Of a DNA stretch of 64,000 bases, positions 10,381-22,285 are shown piece by piece (position 1 is the first letter of the stretch; every line of letters starts with the position of its first letter). The position numbers and the translations under genes are program-made. The notes beneath the pieces were generated by a model that had not been told where the DNA came from, made no database searches, and was given only the letters and a program-made list of their open reading frames with translations. This DNA comes from Acytostelium subglobosum LB1. Taxonomy: Eukaryota > Evosea > Eumycetozoa > Acytosteliales > Acytosteliaceae. The stretch covers positions 1-64,000 of the forward strand of contig NW_012236529.1 of NCBI RefSeq assembly GCF_000787575.1, in the 5' to 3' direction.

Positions 10381-10635
10381 ATTCGTTGATCGAGATCACA
10401 TACTCACATTGCTAAACCACAACTTTACTAAATACACTAGTACCCTACTGTTCATTTAAATGTGTTAAAAGGAGTTAATGATTGATTGATTAAATATGTG
10501 TTAAGGTCAACGCCTCGAGGCGAAAGGCCAAACACTCTCCACTATTTGACTACACCTTGGTATTCACAGTTCCAATCATTCAATCAACTATTATCCACTA
10601 ATATCCACAATCAATAATTAATTAATTATTCTCGA

Positions 10636-12608
10636 ATGGAGTCTCCTTTAAATATGTCCGAATGTTTAGATTTTAGTAGTACTACTTCATCACTTGAGCC
10701 TGAGGATAGTACTCTAACAGAAACCTCTTCAGTCTCAGTTGTTTCCCCTCAAATCACTGCCCAAATCAATGTTGAGAACTTTCCAATTGAAGAATTATTA
10801 CATTCATTAAATGAAGTAAGTTAAATAATAATTTATCATAATAATAATTTGAATAATATTTAAATATTGACTTATAATTATGCTCTCAGTCTATTATTAT
10901 TGAAACCAAACCAGTCCAACCAACTACCAAGCTCTCCACAACATACAATGATCTACCCCCACCACCTCCTCTACCTCCCACAAGCAATGGGAAATCAAGA
11001 TCCTACTCATTAATGATCCCAAGCGGTCATCCAGATGCCCCCAAACTGTCCCCTTTGAAGCAACTGCACTGGTCCAAAGTACCAGCAGCCAACACTCGCA
11101 AAACTGTATGGGATGTCTCAGAGGAGTCGATCAAGTTGGATTTCAACAAACAGATACTTGACAGATTGTTTTGTTCAAAGACAAACATGTCGAGGACCGG
11201 CACTCATTCAACTTTGAGGAACCAAGATAAGATTACCATTGTAGATATGAGAAGATCCAACAACATTGGAGTTCTACTATCAAAATACAAGCTAACTGGT
11301 CCATGGGTAGTTGACATTATAAACTCAATGAGCGATGAACATCTGAACAAAGAGCTGGTGACTGCCTTGATCAAATGTGCTCCAACCTCGGATGAAGAGC
11401 AACTTCTACAATCTTATACTGGTAGCAAGAATATACTATCACCCGTAGATCAGTTCTTGGTAGAGGTATGTATTTACTTATTTGATATAGGTGATTCATT
11501 ATCTAACATTCCACTACTACTCTATAGATGCTAAAGGTACCAAAGATAAGGGAGAGATTGAATTGTATTCAATATAAACAATCATTTGATAGCTTATTTG
11601 AGGAGATCATAAATGGTTCAAGATTAGTTGAGAGATGTTGCCAGTGGTTGTTAAAGGCTGCCAACCTAAAGCAGCTTCTACATCTGATCCTGAACATTGG
11701 CAATTATATGAACTCTGGAACAGCGCGTGGAAATGCTACAGGATATAGACTAAATTGTCTCTTAACAGTATGTATCATAATTAGTACTAATAGGACATAT
11801 ACAAAGATACTAAAACAATATAACTATTAAGTTGTCCAACACCAAGTCATTAGACCAATCCATCACTCTTTTAAACTATGTTGCCAAGATTGTTAGTGAT
11901 AGATATCCACACTTATTGATAACTTCAGATCCGCTATTGGAGGCAGCCAGCCGAATCCACTGGAAGGAGTTGAGCAACCATCTTGTATCACTACAACAAG
12001 GCATGATGACCGTTCAGAAGGAGGTGGAGAGGCAACAGTCAACCGTCGGAATGGATACCTTCACCACCAAGATGAACCAGTTTATAAAGTCAAGACTGGA
12101 CCACTTGAGGGATGCTGCCAATATCATCCGAGGTGTTGAGCAGCTATATGACACCGTGATGAAGTACTACGTTGAGGATTATTCCTCTCCAGAAGAGTTC
12201 TTCTCATTGCTCCATAACTTTATGACAATGTTCAAGCAGGCCCATCTGGACAACCTTCGTGACATGGAGAATGACAAGGCCATAAGGCCAAAGAGTATGA
12301 TGGTGAGGTCCACTACGATCAAGAAACCAAACCCATTCGATGCCACCTATGGTAGTGACCAATCAACAACAACCACAACAGTTGTTCACAAAGCTGAGCG
12401 TATCATGTGCCAGAGGTCTCTGTCAACGACATCTTTGCCACGCGTGAGTCTCAATTTGGCTCCCCAACAGGAAGAGAACCAGGACACAGTCAGAAGTAGC
12501 GCTGCTGCTGCTGCTGCTGCTGTTGGTAGTAACAGTGGTAGTTCAATCCAAACCAAGTCAAAGGGCTTAATCAAGAACTTCAAGAACATATTCCTCAGGA
12601 AACGTTGA
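10636..12608 (+). CDS. Short formin: FH2 actin-nucleating domain with a minimal FH1
   Basis: Four exons (10636-10815, 10890-11465, 11528-11767, 11832-12608) give 590 residues. A Ser/Thr-rich head of about 80 residues is followed by one proline run (D-L-P-P-P-P-P-L-P-P, residues 81-90) as a minimal FH1. The FH2 domain spans about 115-510: L-K-Q-L-H-W-S-K-V, L-H-L-I-L-N-I-G-N-Y-M-N-S-G-T-A-R-G-N-A-x-G-Y. The tail is basic (L-I-K-N-F-K-N-I-F-L-R-K-R). FH2 dimers nucleate actin filaments and track their barbed ends. Unlike most dictyostelid formins there is no room for the GTPase-binding/FH3 region and no clear DAD, so the usual autoinhibition is probably absent. A poly-Ala run lies near the C-terminus. 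Confidence 0.88.
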
Positions 12609-12763
12609 TGATGATGCTGAAGTTTCCAGTGATGCCCAATAAACTGTACATATAATCAATCGTTCATTCCAAAAGGTACAAGAGGAGAGAGAGAGTCCTA
12701 CACAGTCGATGACTATTATAAAACATATCTTTATTGTTACTAGTAGGGCGCAATAATCCAACT

Positions 12764-13153
12764 TTATCTGGTGTACTTGCCCCAGATGTGCAATAGAATA
12801 ACGAATCCAATGAATATTAAACTAGCAACTAAAACAGCTTGTGGTCCACTAAAGAGAGAGAAGAAGTGGTCAGTACGGACATGAATAACTTGCTGATCAA
12901 CATCATCATCATCATCATGTTGTATTCTTACACCTTCAAACCGATGGCATCCTCGGAGTAAAAGCGAAGGAGGTTACCCATTCCACCCTTGTTAACGGTG
13001 GCTGGTGCTCTGTTGGCTGGGGCATTAGTGCGCCTAATAAACATAAATGACGAGGTGTTAGTGATTGTATAAGAATCAAACAATACGCATTGTTTTGTGG
13101 TATCATCCAGGAGGGATCGATGGTGATCTATGTTTGAAACACACATACTTCAT
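12764..13153 (-). CDS. sec61b: Sec61 translocon beta subunit
   Basis: Three exons (13153-13149, 13033-12932, 12848-12764) give 63 residues. The C-terminal membrane anchor G-P-Q-A-V-L-V-A-S-L, then L-L-H-I-W-G-K-Y-T-R, is the family signature (human ends L-H-I-W-G-K-Y-T-R-S). Before it come G-G-M-G-N-L-L-R-F-Y-S-E-D-A, also conserved. The protein is a tail-anchored ER subunit of the Sec61 channel that aids co-translational import. The first coding exon is only 5 nt (ATGAA), followed by a GTATGT intron. The family usually has a longer charged N-terminus, so this is a short version. It is convergent with the formin gene and divergent from the PDI gene. Confidence 0.93.
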
Positions 13154-13433
13154 TATCTTGTGTCTGTTTTAGTTGGTTAAGTTATATAACTTGATTTATA
13201 TATATATGTACAATAAATGTATTGAGTGATTGAAATTGATGTTATGTCAGATGCATTCAATTCAACACTAGTGTGTGGGCAAGGCTTCAAAGCCAGCATG
13301 ATCGACGACTCACCACCAGTTTAGTGAAGTTTGACCTTTTATTTATTTAGTTGACTTTGAAGTTCAGTTTTATTTTATTTATGAGATACTATTATTAGAC
13401 TATCAAGAAGTGTTCTAGAAATATATGTTTGAC

Positions 13434-13476
<43 letters not shown>

Positions 13477-13776
13477 CAGTCCGATGTATGTCGCCTGATG
13501 TCTAACCTATGACTGTCATTATCCAATCAAAATTGGATGTCGAGTCATCATCAGTTTATTTTTAATTGATTTTAAATGAAGTCCTTGGACTTTCAAACTT
13601 TGGGTGTGTTGAAACTATCTATCTAAACAAAGAAAGGACATACAATACTAGTTCATACTTTCATTGTCGATTATATTTTATTAGTTATAACTAATTAGGT
13701 TAGTAATCTATGTTTAATCTTTTGTAGTGGTCCAACAACATAAATCTTATACCTATCGTCTATCCATCCACAGATA
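13154..13776. promoter_or_regulatory. Divergent spacer between sec61b and the PDI gene
   Basis: A 620-bp AT-rich region that must hold both promoters. It contains a (TA)n run at about 13438-13473 and scattered short TTTATTTA-like stretches. No gene or specific site is supported. Confidence 0.45.
13438..13473. repeat. (TA)n microsatellite
   Basis: A pure TA run of about 36 bp lies midway between the divergent sec61b and PDI genes. Confidence 0.85.
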
Positions 13777-15498
13777 ATGTCTAGATTCACATCCACCTGC
13801 ATCCTGCTGGCAACAATCCTGTTGTTCGCTGCTGCAATTAACGCCCACGGCGACCATGGTCACTCTCATGGCGAGCAAGACGAAGAGGAGACCAACGAGA
13901 TCTCACACGTCATCAATGTCACCGAGAACAACTTTAACGAGATTGTCACAGAGCACGATATCGTCTTTATGATGTTCTACGCCCCATGGTGTGGACACTG
14001 CAAGACCCTGAAGCCACACTGGGCCACCGCCGCCGAGAAGCTCAAGGAGAACCCAAAGATTGCCATCACCAAGGTTGACTGCACTGTCGAGCAAACCCTC
14101 TGCAAGTTGAACAAGGTTGAGTACTACCCAACCCTGGTTCTCTTCAGAAACGGTGTTCCAGAGCCACTGGAGGTCGATAGAAATGCCAATGCCATCGCTG
14201 AGACTGCCCTGGCGTAAGTATACTCTAGCTACACACTGTGAAAAGTGGGGGCAAAGGACAACTATTAACTCATATAACGCTCTCCACTTACAGTGAGCTT
14301 CTTCCACCAATTACCAACGTTGAGTCTGAGGAGCAGTTGGACAAGTTGAAGGCAGAGACACCAGCCCTCGTTGTTGGATTCTTTGACAATGATCATGGTA
14401 CGTCGTATTGTTGTCAGATTATCTACGATCAATAACTAACATACATTATCTCTTCTTTTCAATCCTATTTAGATGACAGATACAACACCTTCAAGAAGTT
14501 GGTCACACCACTCAAGAAGTTTGTCAAGTTTGCCGCTGTTGTCAACAAGGACTTCTCCAAGACTCAGGTCAAGGAGACCCCAGCCGTTGTTATGTACACC
14601 AAGTTTGAGGACTCCCCCGTCAACACCTACTCCGGTGAGTTTGAGGTTGAGGACTTGACCCGTTTCATCCGTGCCAACAACATCCCAACTCTTGGAGAGA
14701 TCAACGAGTCCACCTACAAGAAGTACGACGGCTGTGGTTTGCCCATTGCCTACGTCTTTGTCAACCCATCCGAGGAGGAGGCCACCAAGGCCACCTTGGA
14801 GATGGTTCGCAAGACTGCCACCGCCAACAGAGGCAAGGTCGCCTTCTGCTACGTCAACAATGCCAGATACCCACAGCAGGCCAAGTACCTTGGTTTGACT
14901 GGTGATGTCGTCCCAGCTATTGCCGTTGAGGTCAACGCCAAGGGACTCAAGTACATCCACCCAGAGAGTGCAGAGTTCACCGCCGAGACTGTTGCCCAGT
15001 TCGTCCAGGACTTTAACGACAACAAGTTGGAGCCACACGTCAAGTCCGAGAAGATCCCAGCCGACAATAGCGGACCAGTCAAGGTTGTCGTTGGAAAAAC
15101 CTACAAGGAGATCATCCTCGACGAGACCAAGGACGTTTTGGTCGAGTTCTACGCACCATGGTGCGGTCACTGCAAGAAGCTGGAGCCAATCTATGAGGAG
15201 CTTGGCCAGTACNTTCACCGAGGCCACCCACGTTGTCATTGCCAAGATTGATGCCACTGCCAACGACGTTCCACCCGCCCTTGGAATCAAGGGATTCCCA
15301 ACCATCCTGTTCTTCAAGGCCAACGACAAGGCCAACCCAATCAGCTTTGAGTCACAACGTGACCTCGAATCCATGATCGAGTTTGTCAAGGAGCACACCA
15401 CCCAGACCATCAACATCAGCAAGCCAATCCAAAAGGCTGTCGAGGAGGAGGAGACCGTCACCGTCAAGAAGAACAAAGTCCATCACGATGAGCTCTAA
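13777..15498 (+). CDS. pdi: Protein disulfide isomerase, ER-retained (one ambiguous base breaks the frame)
   Basis: Exons 13777-14213, 14294-14397 and 14473-15498. An N-terminal signal peptide (C-I-L-L-A-T-I-L-L-F-A-A-A) is followed by a His/Glu-rich acidic segment, a thioredoxin domain with W-C-G-H-C (Cys72/Cys75), two redox-inactive thioredoxin-like domains, a second active domain with W-C-G-H-C (Cys411/Cys414), and the ER-retention tail H-D-E-L. The a-b-b'-a' order is that of classical PDI, which forms and shuffles disulfides in the ER. An N at 15213 after G-Q-Y shifts the frame by one. The continuation F-T-E-A-T-H-V-V-I-A-K-I-D is normal for a PDI, so a base-call error is likely. G- and C-ending codons dominate, suggesting high expression. 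Confidence 0.95.
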
Positions 15499-15606
15499 AT
15501 AAATAAATACAAGTAACGTACCACTATTATTATCTTATACAATGTAGACAATAACATGTAGTTGGTTGTTGTCGTCAACAGGAGTAAGAGATACGGTTTA
15601 TATAAT

Positions 15607-16744
15607 TTATATCTTTGGCATCCATCTGGCAAATGTAAGATAACCTGTATGACCTCTTTCCATTGTCTGTGGCTTCATCATCAGTTTGTTGTTCATCTCA
15701 CCTTGGATGCAACCAACTTCGAATGACTCCACAGTTCCACTCTCCCATTTCTTTCTCTTTCTAACCTGTGATTTGTTATCGTCTCCTTGTTGTTGCAGCT
15801 GTTGTTGTTTGCTTTCAAATGTCTTGTATGGATTGTTCAGGAAGAGTTCTTCGTCCTCCTGCACTCTAACATCGTAGTTCCTCATCAACACTTCAATTGT
15901 TTTGATTTCTGTTGTGTAGTCGGTTTGAGTCAGTACTGTGTGATCGATTAACATGTAATATCACGTGATCATCACTCACCTTCAAAGTCTGATTGATCCA
16001 ACTTGAGACAGACCGCTTGTACCTGCTCGATACATGGAGAGAATGAGCACAACATTCCACCTTCTCTCATCACTGCGATGGCATGATCAATGGCCTCCCA
16101 CGGGGAGGGCAGGTCAAGAAAGACTGCATCGATGTGTCCAATCATATCGGTTTCTTCAGGCAGCTGGAATCCAAGCTTACAGACATCGCGGTGTGTCACT
16201 GTGATGTACTTATCGATACCATTGTCAGCAAAGTCTTTTTGAGCATGCTTTGCTCTCTCTCCGTGGAACTCAAACGTGTACAGATGACCCAATGGGGCAA
16301 TTGTTCTCGCAAAAGATGTTGAGAGGGAGCCACTGCCAGTGCCAGACTCCACCACCTTGCTGCCATTGCGTACCTCTAGATTAAAGATGACGGCACTGAT
16401 GTCGAGATTGAATAGGATCTGTGTGCGATGATCCAGTGTCAATGACCAAAGCTCGGGTGTCAATCTAAGTATATGCATGAATCCTGTTCCATCCTCAGAG
16501 GCAACCTTTTCGTTGATGATCAATCACACAATGTTAGTAACTAGTAACAGTAGGTAGAGGTAATCGAATGATGATTTACCTTTGAGCCATAATCACAACC
16601 TATCAATCTCTTGTGATGAAAGTTACCAAACTTGCTGTTAAATGTTTGACCTGATTTGATGTGAACCAGTGACATCCTATCACGGTTGAAGTATACAACA
16701 ACCCTATCACCTTCCTCAATCGTCTTCTTACTTGGAGTAAACAT
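15607..16744 (-). CDS. trmt61a: tRNA (adenine-58-N1)-methyltransferase catalytic subunit
   Basis: Three exons on the minus strand (16744-16580, 16505-15980, 15935-15607) give 339 residues. The N-terminal beta domain ends K-R-L-I-G-C-D-Y-G-S-K. R-L-T-P-E-L-W-S-L-T-L-D-H-R-T-Q-I-L, the SAM-binding loop V-V-E-S-G-T-G-S-G-S-L-S and the catalytic segment V-F-L-D-L-P-S-P-W follow, as in TRMT61A/Gcd14. With TRMT6 it methylates A58 of tRNAs, including initiator tRNA, in the nucleus. A Gln-rich, basic insertion (K-Q-Q-Q-L-Q-Q-Q, then R-K-R-K-K) precedes the conserved end G-H-T-G-Y-L-T-F-A-R. It is convergent with the PDI gene across about 110 bp and divergent from the golgin gene. Confidence 0.94.
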
Positions 16745-16906
16745 AGCTGCTTTATATATATCTATTATTTGTAGGCAAGGCCTTTCGTTTTGTTGTTATC
16801 TCATCCCCCTCAAAAAAGTAGGTGAACTTTGAAAAACAGTCTGTTTTGGAGCTCACTTTTATTCAAACTTCACAGTCAGACACAACAGATACATTTGTTA
16901 ACAATA

Positions 16907-19293
16907 ATGAGCAAAGGAGGTGGATGGTTAAGCTCATTCAGTGAGCAGATCACTCAGATCAAGGATGTCATCACTAATGACGATCCTGACTATGATCCAA
17001 ACATCGACCAAGATGATCAAGATACAGAGGAACAGATTGTAATGCTACGTGCAGAGGTATGGTCATTATTAACGATGGTCCAATAACTACAGCAACACCA
17101 TCTGACATTGATATCTATCATATACTACAGGTTAATAAGTATAAGAGTGACGTTGCAGAGTTGGAGAGCAAAGTGCTAGAGTCAGAGGGCAGGGTGGCTA
17201 GCATCACTAAAGAGTTCAGTGTATTGATATCAGAGAAGGAGACAGAGATGAATGAACTGCGACGAATCAATGACAACCTCAAGCAGTCTCTCATATCACC
17301 AACCATCTCGCCACAACCAACGACAAACAGTATCAATAGCAGCAGCAGCAGTACTGGGAACATTCAGACTGACACTGCTACGGACAGTGTCGTTGGCAAT
17401 CACCATCATCTGAATGGTCACTCAAACTCTGCCCTCGGTATCACAATGGAGAATGATCAACAGTTGGTCTTTGACGAAGATCATCCTCACAGGGACGCTG
17501 ACAATATGGACATCAATGAATTGAAGCTGCAGCTCAAGGTATGATGATCACTTGACAATGTTGCAAACATTGACATTACCCTCTAACATATGCAGACATA
17601 TAGACACAGAGCGATAACTACCATACTCAGATATCAACAATGCAACAATTACATCAAGAGAAGATACACAAGTTAACTCAGAGGATAGAGAATCTGTTAC
17701 AGGAGAATGACCTGGCTAATGAGAAGTGTATGTGTGTGTACATCTCAATGTTGAGATATCATTGAGTCACTGAGAGATTATCATCATCATCATCATCATC
17801 ATTGATCCTAATTGCCCGCCTCATGTGACACACAGTTGAAGAAGAGCAGGAAGTTCTAAAGAAGGAGAATCAACGTTTACTTGAGCAATCAACTAAAGTT
17901 ATAGATATACTAAAGAAACACAACACTGATGACCAGACAGCAACTGTCAACTCACTGGACCCTGTTCAATACTTGTCTGCCACATTGGATATTCTCACAT
18001 CTGGACAACAGAAGAACGAGGTCAAGAAAGAGACAAAGAACAAGGTTGGGACTGAATCACCTTCAGCGACTGATGTTGGTTCCATAGACACACTCAACGA
18101 ACAATTGAAAAAGTCAACAAAGGAGCTGGCGAGGCTACGTCAGTACCTGATGGAGGTGGAGGAGAATCACACAATAACTGATTTGGAGAATGAGGAGAAG
18201 ATCACCAGTCTACAGAACCAACTGAATCACATGATCGAACTGAACAAGAGCATCAGGTCAGACGAGCAGAGCAGCGATAAACTGCAACACGAGTTGGATG
18301 AGAAGGAGGAGGAGCTAAGACGCACCACCACTGCCCTCAACAATCTGCAGTCGGTGCTGGAACAGTTCCAGGCGGACCAAGAGGCAGCCATCCAGACCGA
18401 GTTGGTATCTGCCAATCAGAAGATCAAGGCTTCACAACAAGAGATCAATCGTCTTCAACAGGACAGACAGGCTTTGGAACAACTTCAACAAACATATCAG
18501 CAGGCACAAAACACAATCACAGAGCTGACGCACAGGATCTCAATCAAGGAGCAGGAGTACCAAACACTACGTTCAGACATTGAGCCACTGAAGGTTGCAT
18601 TCGACAGGAACATCAATCGTCTAAGTGACCTGTGTCTACAGGAACAAGAATCAGTAGATAAGTATGTAATCTTTGATCAACAAGCATAATGTTATCCCAA
18701 TACTGATATTTTATTCTGGTGCACTGTAGGAGGATTGTAAGCAAACTGTTCTTAACATACTTCAATGTCAAGGGCAATAAGAAGTCAGATGTACTAGAGC
18801 TGATTGCAAAGATATTGAACTTTAATGATGAGGATAAGATAACTGTATGTGTGTACTGTCATGTGACATCCAACAACAACCAACTAATAATTATTATTAC
18901 CCCCTTCACTATTTACAGATTGGATTAGCCAAAAGACAATGGTCACTAATACCATTCTTTGGAAATGGAACAACTCCAGAGCAGCAAGGAGAGAAATCAT
19001 TAACTGATATGTGGATCGAGTTCTTGTTGAAGGAGGCAGGTGAGGGTGGAGCAGGCATCAATACCAATATCAACAACAGTATTGAGCCAGCAGCAACACC
19101 AGCAAACACACCAATGTCAACACCCACCAAGAATATCCAGTTGCAGACTCCACCGGCATCGCCATACCGACCTACCGCAAGTTCAGTTCCAACAACGCCA
19201 GTGTCTAACAGCTACTTTAGTGTTACACCAAATCACAATGGCAAGCTAAAGTCAACTGTAATCTATGATGGTGATATCAAGAACAACTTATAA
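16907..19293 (+). CDS. GMAP-210/Rud3-type golgin with C-terminal GRAB domain
   Basis: Six exons (16907-17056, 17131-17538, 17631-17727, 17836-18661, 18730-18844, 18919-19293) give 656 residues. The N-terminus S-K-G-G-G-W-L-S-S-F-S-E-Q-I is Gly/Ser-rich and amphipathic, like the curvature-sensing ALPS start of GMAP-210. Long coiled coils follow, broken by Asn/Ser-rich linkers. Near the C-terminus K-R-I-V-S-K-L-F-L-T-Y-F, then V-L-E-L-I-A-K-I-L-N-F and W-I-E-F-L-L-K-E-A match the GRAB domain that binds Arf1-GTP. Such golgins tether vesicles at the cis-Golgi. It is shorter than human GMAP-210 and nearer in size to yeast Rud3. A Pro/Thr-rich tail ends the protein. Confidence 0.8.
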
Positions 19294-19597
19294 ACTTAAT
19301 ATAAAGAATAATAATAGTTTTGTATTATCTAATGGAAGTTCAATTTGATCGTAAAACGAGTAATGTTTGAAGTGTATGTCTCGTATCGATCAATTATCAC
19401 GTGTTGTCAATCAAACACAGTGCTTTGTGTGTTGTTGGTGTTGTCAATCACTCATTCCTACAAACAACATACTTTGATTGTCAAGAGATATCTTACTCAT
19501 ATAAGAATAATAGAGATAGATCGATATATATCGAGTTCGAGGAGTATAGGACCTCACAACTCGCGAAGGTGCCAAGATAGTGCTCGCCACCACGGGA
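19294..19597. other. Short tandem spacer
   Basis: Some 300 bp between two genes on the same strand, holding the 3' region of the golgin gene and the promoter of the FHA-BRCT gene. TATATATCGA-like AT stretches are present, but no feature is supported. Confidence 0.4.
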
Positions 19598-21103
19598 ATG
19601 AATAAGAAGAGATCTAATTCATTCACTGCTGCTGGCATCAATCAGCAATTGCAGCTCAGACTACTTGAGAGCACTAAGCTTGCGTCAAGCATCAATGGAC
19701 GATCAGCACCTGTCAAACATCACAGTGGTGATGCATCACCCTGGTCATCGTCACAGCCTGCTGCATTGTCCACTACCTTGGAGAAGATAGTGCGCGTTGC
19801 CCCACAATCCAAGACACCAAGTAACAATTGCTCACAATCTCCAAGGACCAAGCAATACTCAAGCTCACAACCTACTGAGATGTCATCGCCACAATCATCA
19901 ACACTACATCAACAACGGCAGCAGCAGCAGCAGGGTACACGAACATCATTCTTTCATTCTCCTGCACGAGCACATCCATATCACTACCTTGTATCAGAGA
20001 ATGAAGACAGCAGCGATGATACCCCATCACCAACCTCCACATCAACCACAAACACTCGACCTGTGCAGCAGCAACAGCAGCAGATACCAAAGTTATTCAA
20101 TACAGACAATGGATCCAATGCAAACTTCACATCATCATCACCACCAACAGGTGGACAGTTTGACCAGCAACATAACCCTTCAAGAGGTCGTCCATCATCA
20201 CCAACTCTCTCGGATGACGACACTATCCTACAGAGTCCATATAAGAGTTTCAAGATGAGCTCAGCAGACACACCAACCAAACGCTCCCTGTAAGTGATAC
20301 AACAAGTTTGCGAACAACATATATGTTGATTAATCATCTGAACTAACCTATGTCACACGTAGCAATGCTTATGCAAAGCTGATACCCCTGAATAATCCAC
20401 AGAGTGCAGATCACCTGATATGCAAGAAGAACTACTCTATTGGAGGGTAAGTATAGATGGTTGTGTCATCACAACGTCGTCAGTGTGGTAGTCTAACAGA
20501 ATCCATCCACGTTCACAACAAAAGTAAGAAGATCAACGACTTGGAGATTGTGGACAAGCATCGCAAGACCTATGCTGTTATAGCCTATCATAAGCCAGGT
20601 GTTATGTCTATAGAGGCGTTGTCCAGTACATCGACAAAGGTGAACAACATGGTCATCAATCATCTGACACTCCTCAAGAGTGGTGATCACATCTCTATCA
20701 AAGGCAACTCCTTTTACTTCCAATGTATGTTTGCATTGTCATGTAGTATCTATCAACGGCACGTCTAACAGTGACTCCTTCCTCAGTGCTCCAGACATCA
20801 AAGTCAACCAAACATGGAGGAAGTTCAATGAATGATCAATCAGACGAACATGTTCAATCGCACTCTCAGCCACCTCCCCTGGAAACAACATTCAAACCAT
20901 CATCTATTTCAAACCTCATAATTCCTAATACATCGATATCGCAACCGGACCCGAGTCCAATGAACACCAACCTACAAGAGGGCACACTGGAGGAGGATGA
21001 GGAGGAAACCTTTCCATTCTCATTCTCACAACTATCACCATCTTCACAGCCACCACCAAGCGCTCTCCCATCACCATACAATCCCCCATCCAGTACGAGA
21101 ACT

Positions 21104-21135
<32 letters not shown>

Positions 21136-22260
21136 AACGAGGCCTTCGACCAGGATGAGGACAAGGATGTCGAGTCCTGTACCAAAGAAGACAAAGAGAA
21201 AGGCTGGGGCAAGAAAGACAAAGTCAAAGAAGAAAGTCATCCAGACTCTGATAAAGACAAGGAAACAGGATAACATGGATAGAGAGCTGCGAATGAATTT
21301 ACCAATCACCTCAACGACAAGTACGACTACCAAGACAATGACTTTACATCGACCAACTTTATTATTCAATCGACTCTATTTCCATCTGTCACCATCACTC
21401 AGTGACCAAGGTAATGATTCAATCAACCGAACCAATCTGGACAGTCAAACCATCATCTGACACTATTGCATCATACATACATACATACTAGACGAACTGA
21501 AACGAATGATCACCGAACATGGAGGCATGGTAGTTGAATCATTGTTAAACAACTTTGCAATTCTATATATCATACCGGACCAACTACAGCTCTCAAGCCA
21601 ACTTCCAACCATTTATCAAAAGTCCATACTGTACATCAAGAAATCATGGATAATTGACTCTTTGGCAAACGTATGTCACCAATCCATCCATCCATCCATC
21701 CATCAATGACATCCAAGGGAACAAAACGTCGCTAACGATTACCACCTCACCAACAACAACCATTAATATAGATATCCTCAGGTCAACCTTTGCCATACGA
21801 TCAATACAAACACAGACTAAAGAAGTTGAACTACTATAAGGCACTCTCGATCTTTCCTTCAAAAGGAACGGATCTGGAAAAATATGTAAGTGTTTCTGTT
21901 GTTGTTGTTGGAGATAATCCACAACATATCGCCACACTGTTTTGTCTAACTCCAATGTTGTACACACAGAACATACTAAGAGCAGAAGTGGAGAAGGAGA
22001 TGCATTTCCACGGTGCCCAGATTGTCGGTTTCGATACAAGGGTCATTACAAAACCTGCATTGTTCTTGGCTATTGAAGAGCTTCAGCAGGAAGACATCAA
22101 CAAGTACTTTATTGATGGAGAGGCAACCATTGTTAAATTCGGATGGTTGAAGCACTGTCTAACGCAGCAGAAGTTTGTCACACCTACATCCGAACCCAGC
22201 AGGTTCTGTTACATGGTAAAGGCGACGCGTGCCAAGAGGGGTGCACAAGACACCTCTTAA
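19598..22260 (+). CDS. FHA-BRCT domain protein, probable DNA-damage or cell-cycle adaptor
   Basis: Seven exons (19598-20289, 20363-20446, 20492-20724, 20787-21410, 21492-21670, 21772-21885, 21970-22260) give 738 residues. A Ser/Pro/Gln-rich tail of 230 residues with many S/T-P and S-Q pairs is followed by an FHA-like region (Y-A-K-L-I-P-L to L-L-K-S-G-D-H-I-S-I-K-G-N-S-F-Y-F). Next is a Thr-rich (ACG)n stretch with a basic P-K-K-T-K-R-K signal, then tandem BRCT-type folds (L-K-R-M-I-T-E-H-G-G-M-V-V; K-F-G-W-L-K-H-C-L-T-Q-Q-K). FHA binds phosphothreonine and BRCT pairs bind phosphoserine peptides, so a nuclear phospho-reader is likely. It is not an obvious nibrin because the FHA is internal. 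The last 117 bases of its coding sequence are duplicated at 28202. Confidence 0.75.
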
Positions 22261-22285
22261 TAAATTGTAACTTCCAAGGAATAGG
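22144..22285 (+). repeat. 142-bp direct repeat, copy 1 (end of the FHA-BRCT gene)
   Basis: By eye this is identical base for base to 28202-28343. Copy 1 covers the last 39 codons, the stop and 25 bp of 3' flank of the FHA-BRCT gene. The coding context makes this the source copy. Confidence 0.95.

Larger units (their letters stand above)
9627..10635. other. Gene-free 1-kb spacer with repeat scraps
   Basis: This spacer lies between the divergent elongase and formin genes. It holds a 14-bp palindrome (ATCACATATGTGAT, about 9719-9732), a diverged copy of the RING gene's 3' end at 10107-10170, a hairpin at 10341-10380, and many TCAAT-type simple repeats near the formin start. The 64-codon open stretch at 9811-10005 shows no coding character and is not called. 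Confidence 0.5.

Noticed and set aside
14469-15476. Long antisense open frame of 335 codons across the PDI gene
   Set aside because: It is a shadow of G/C-ending codons in a highly expressed gene. It has no splice logic of its own and mirrors the PDI exons.
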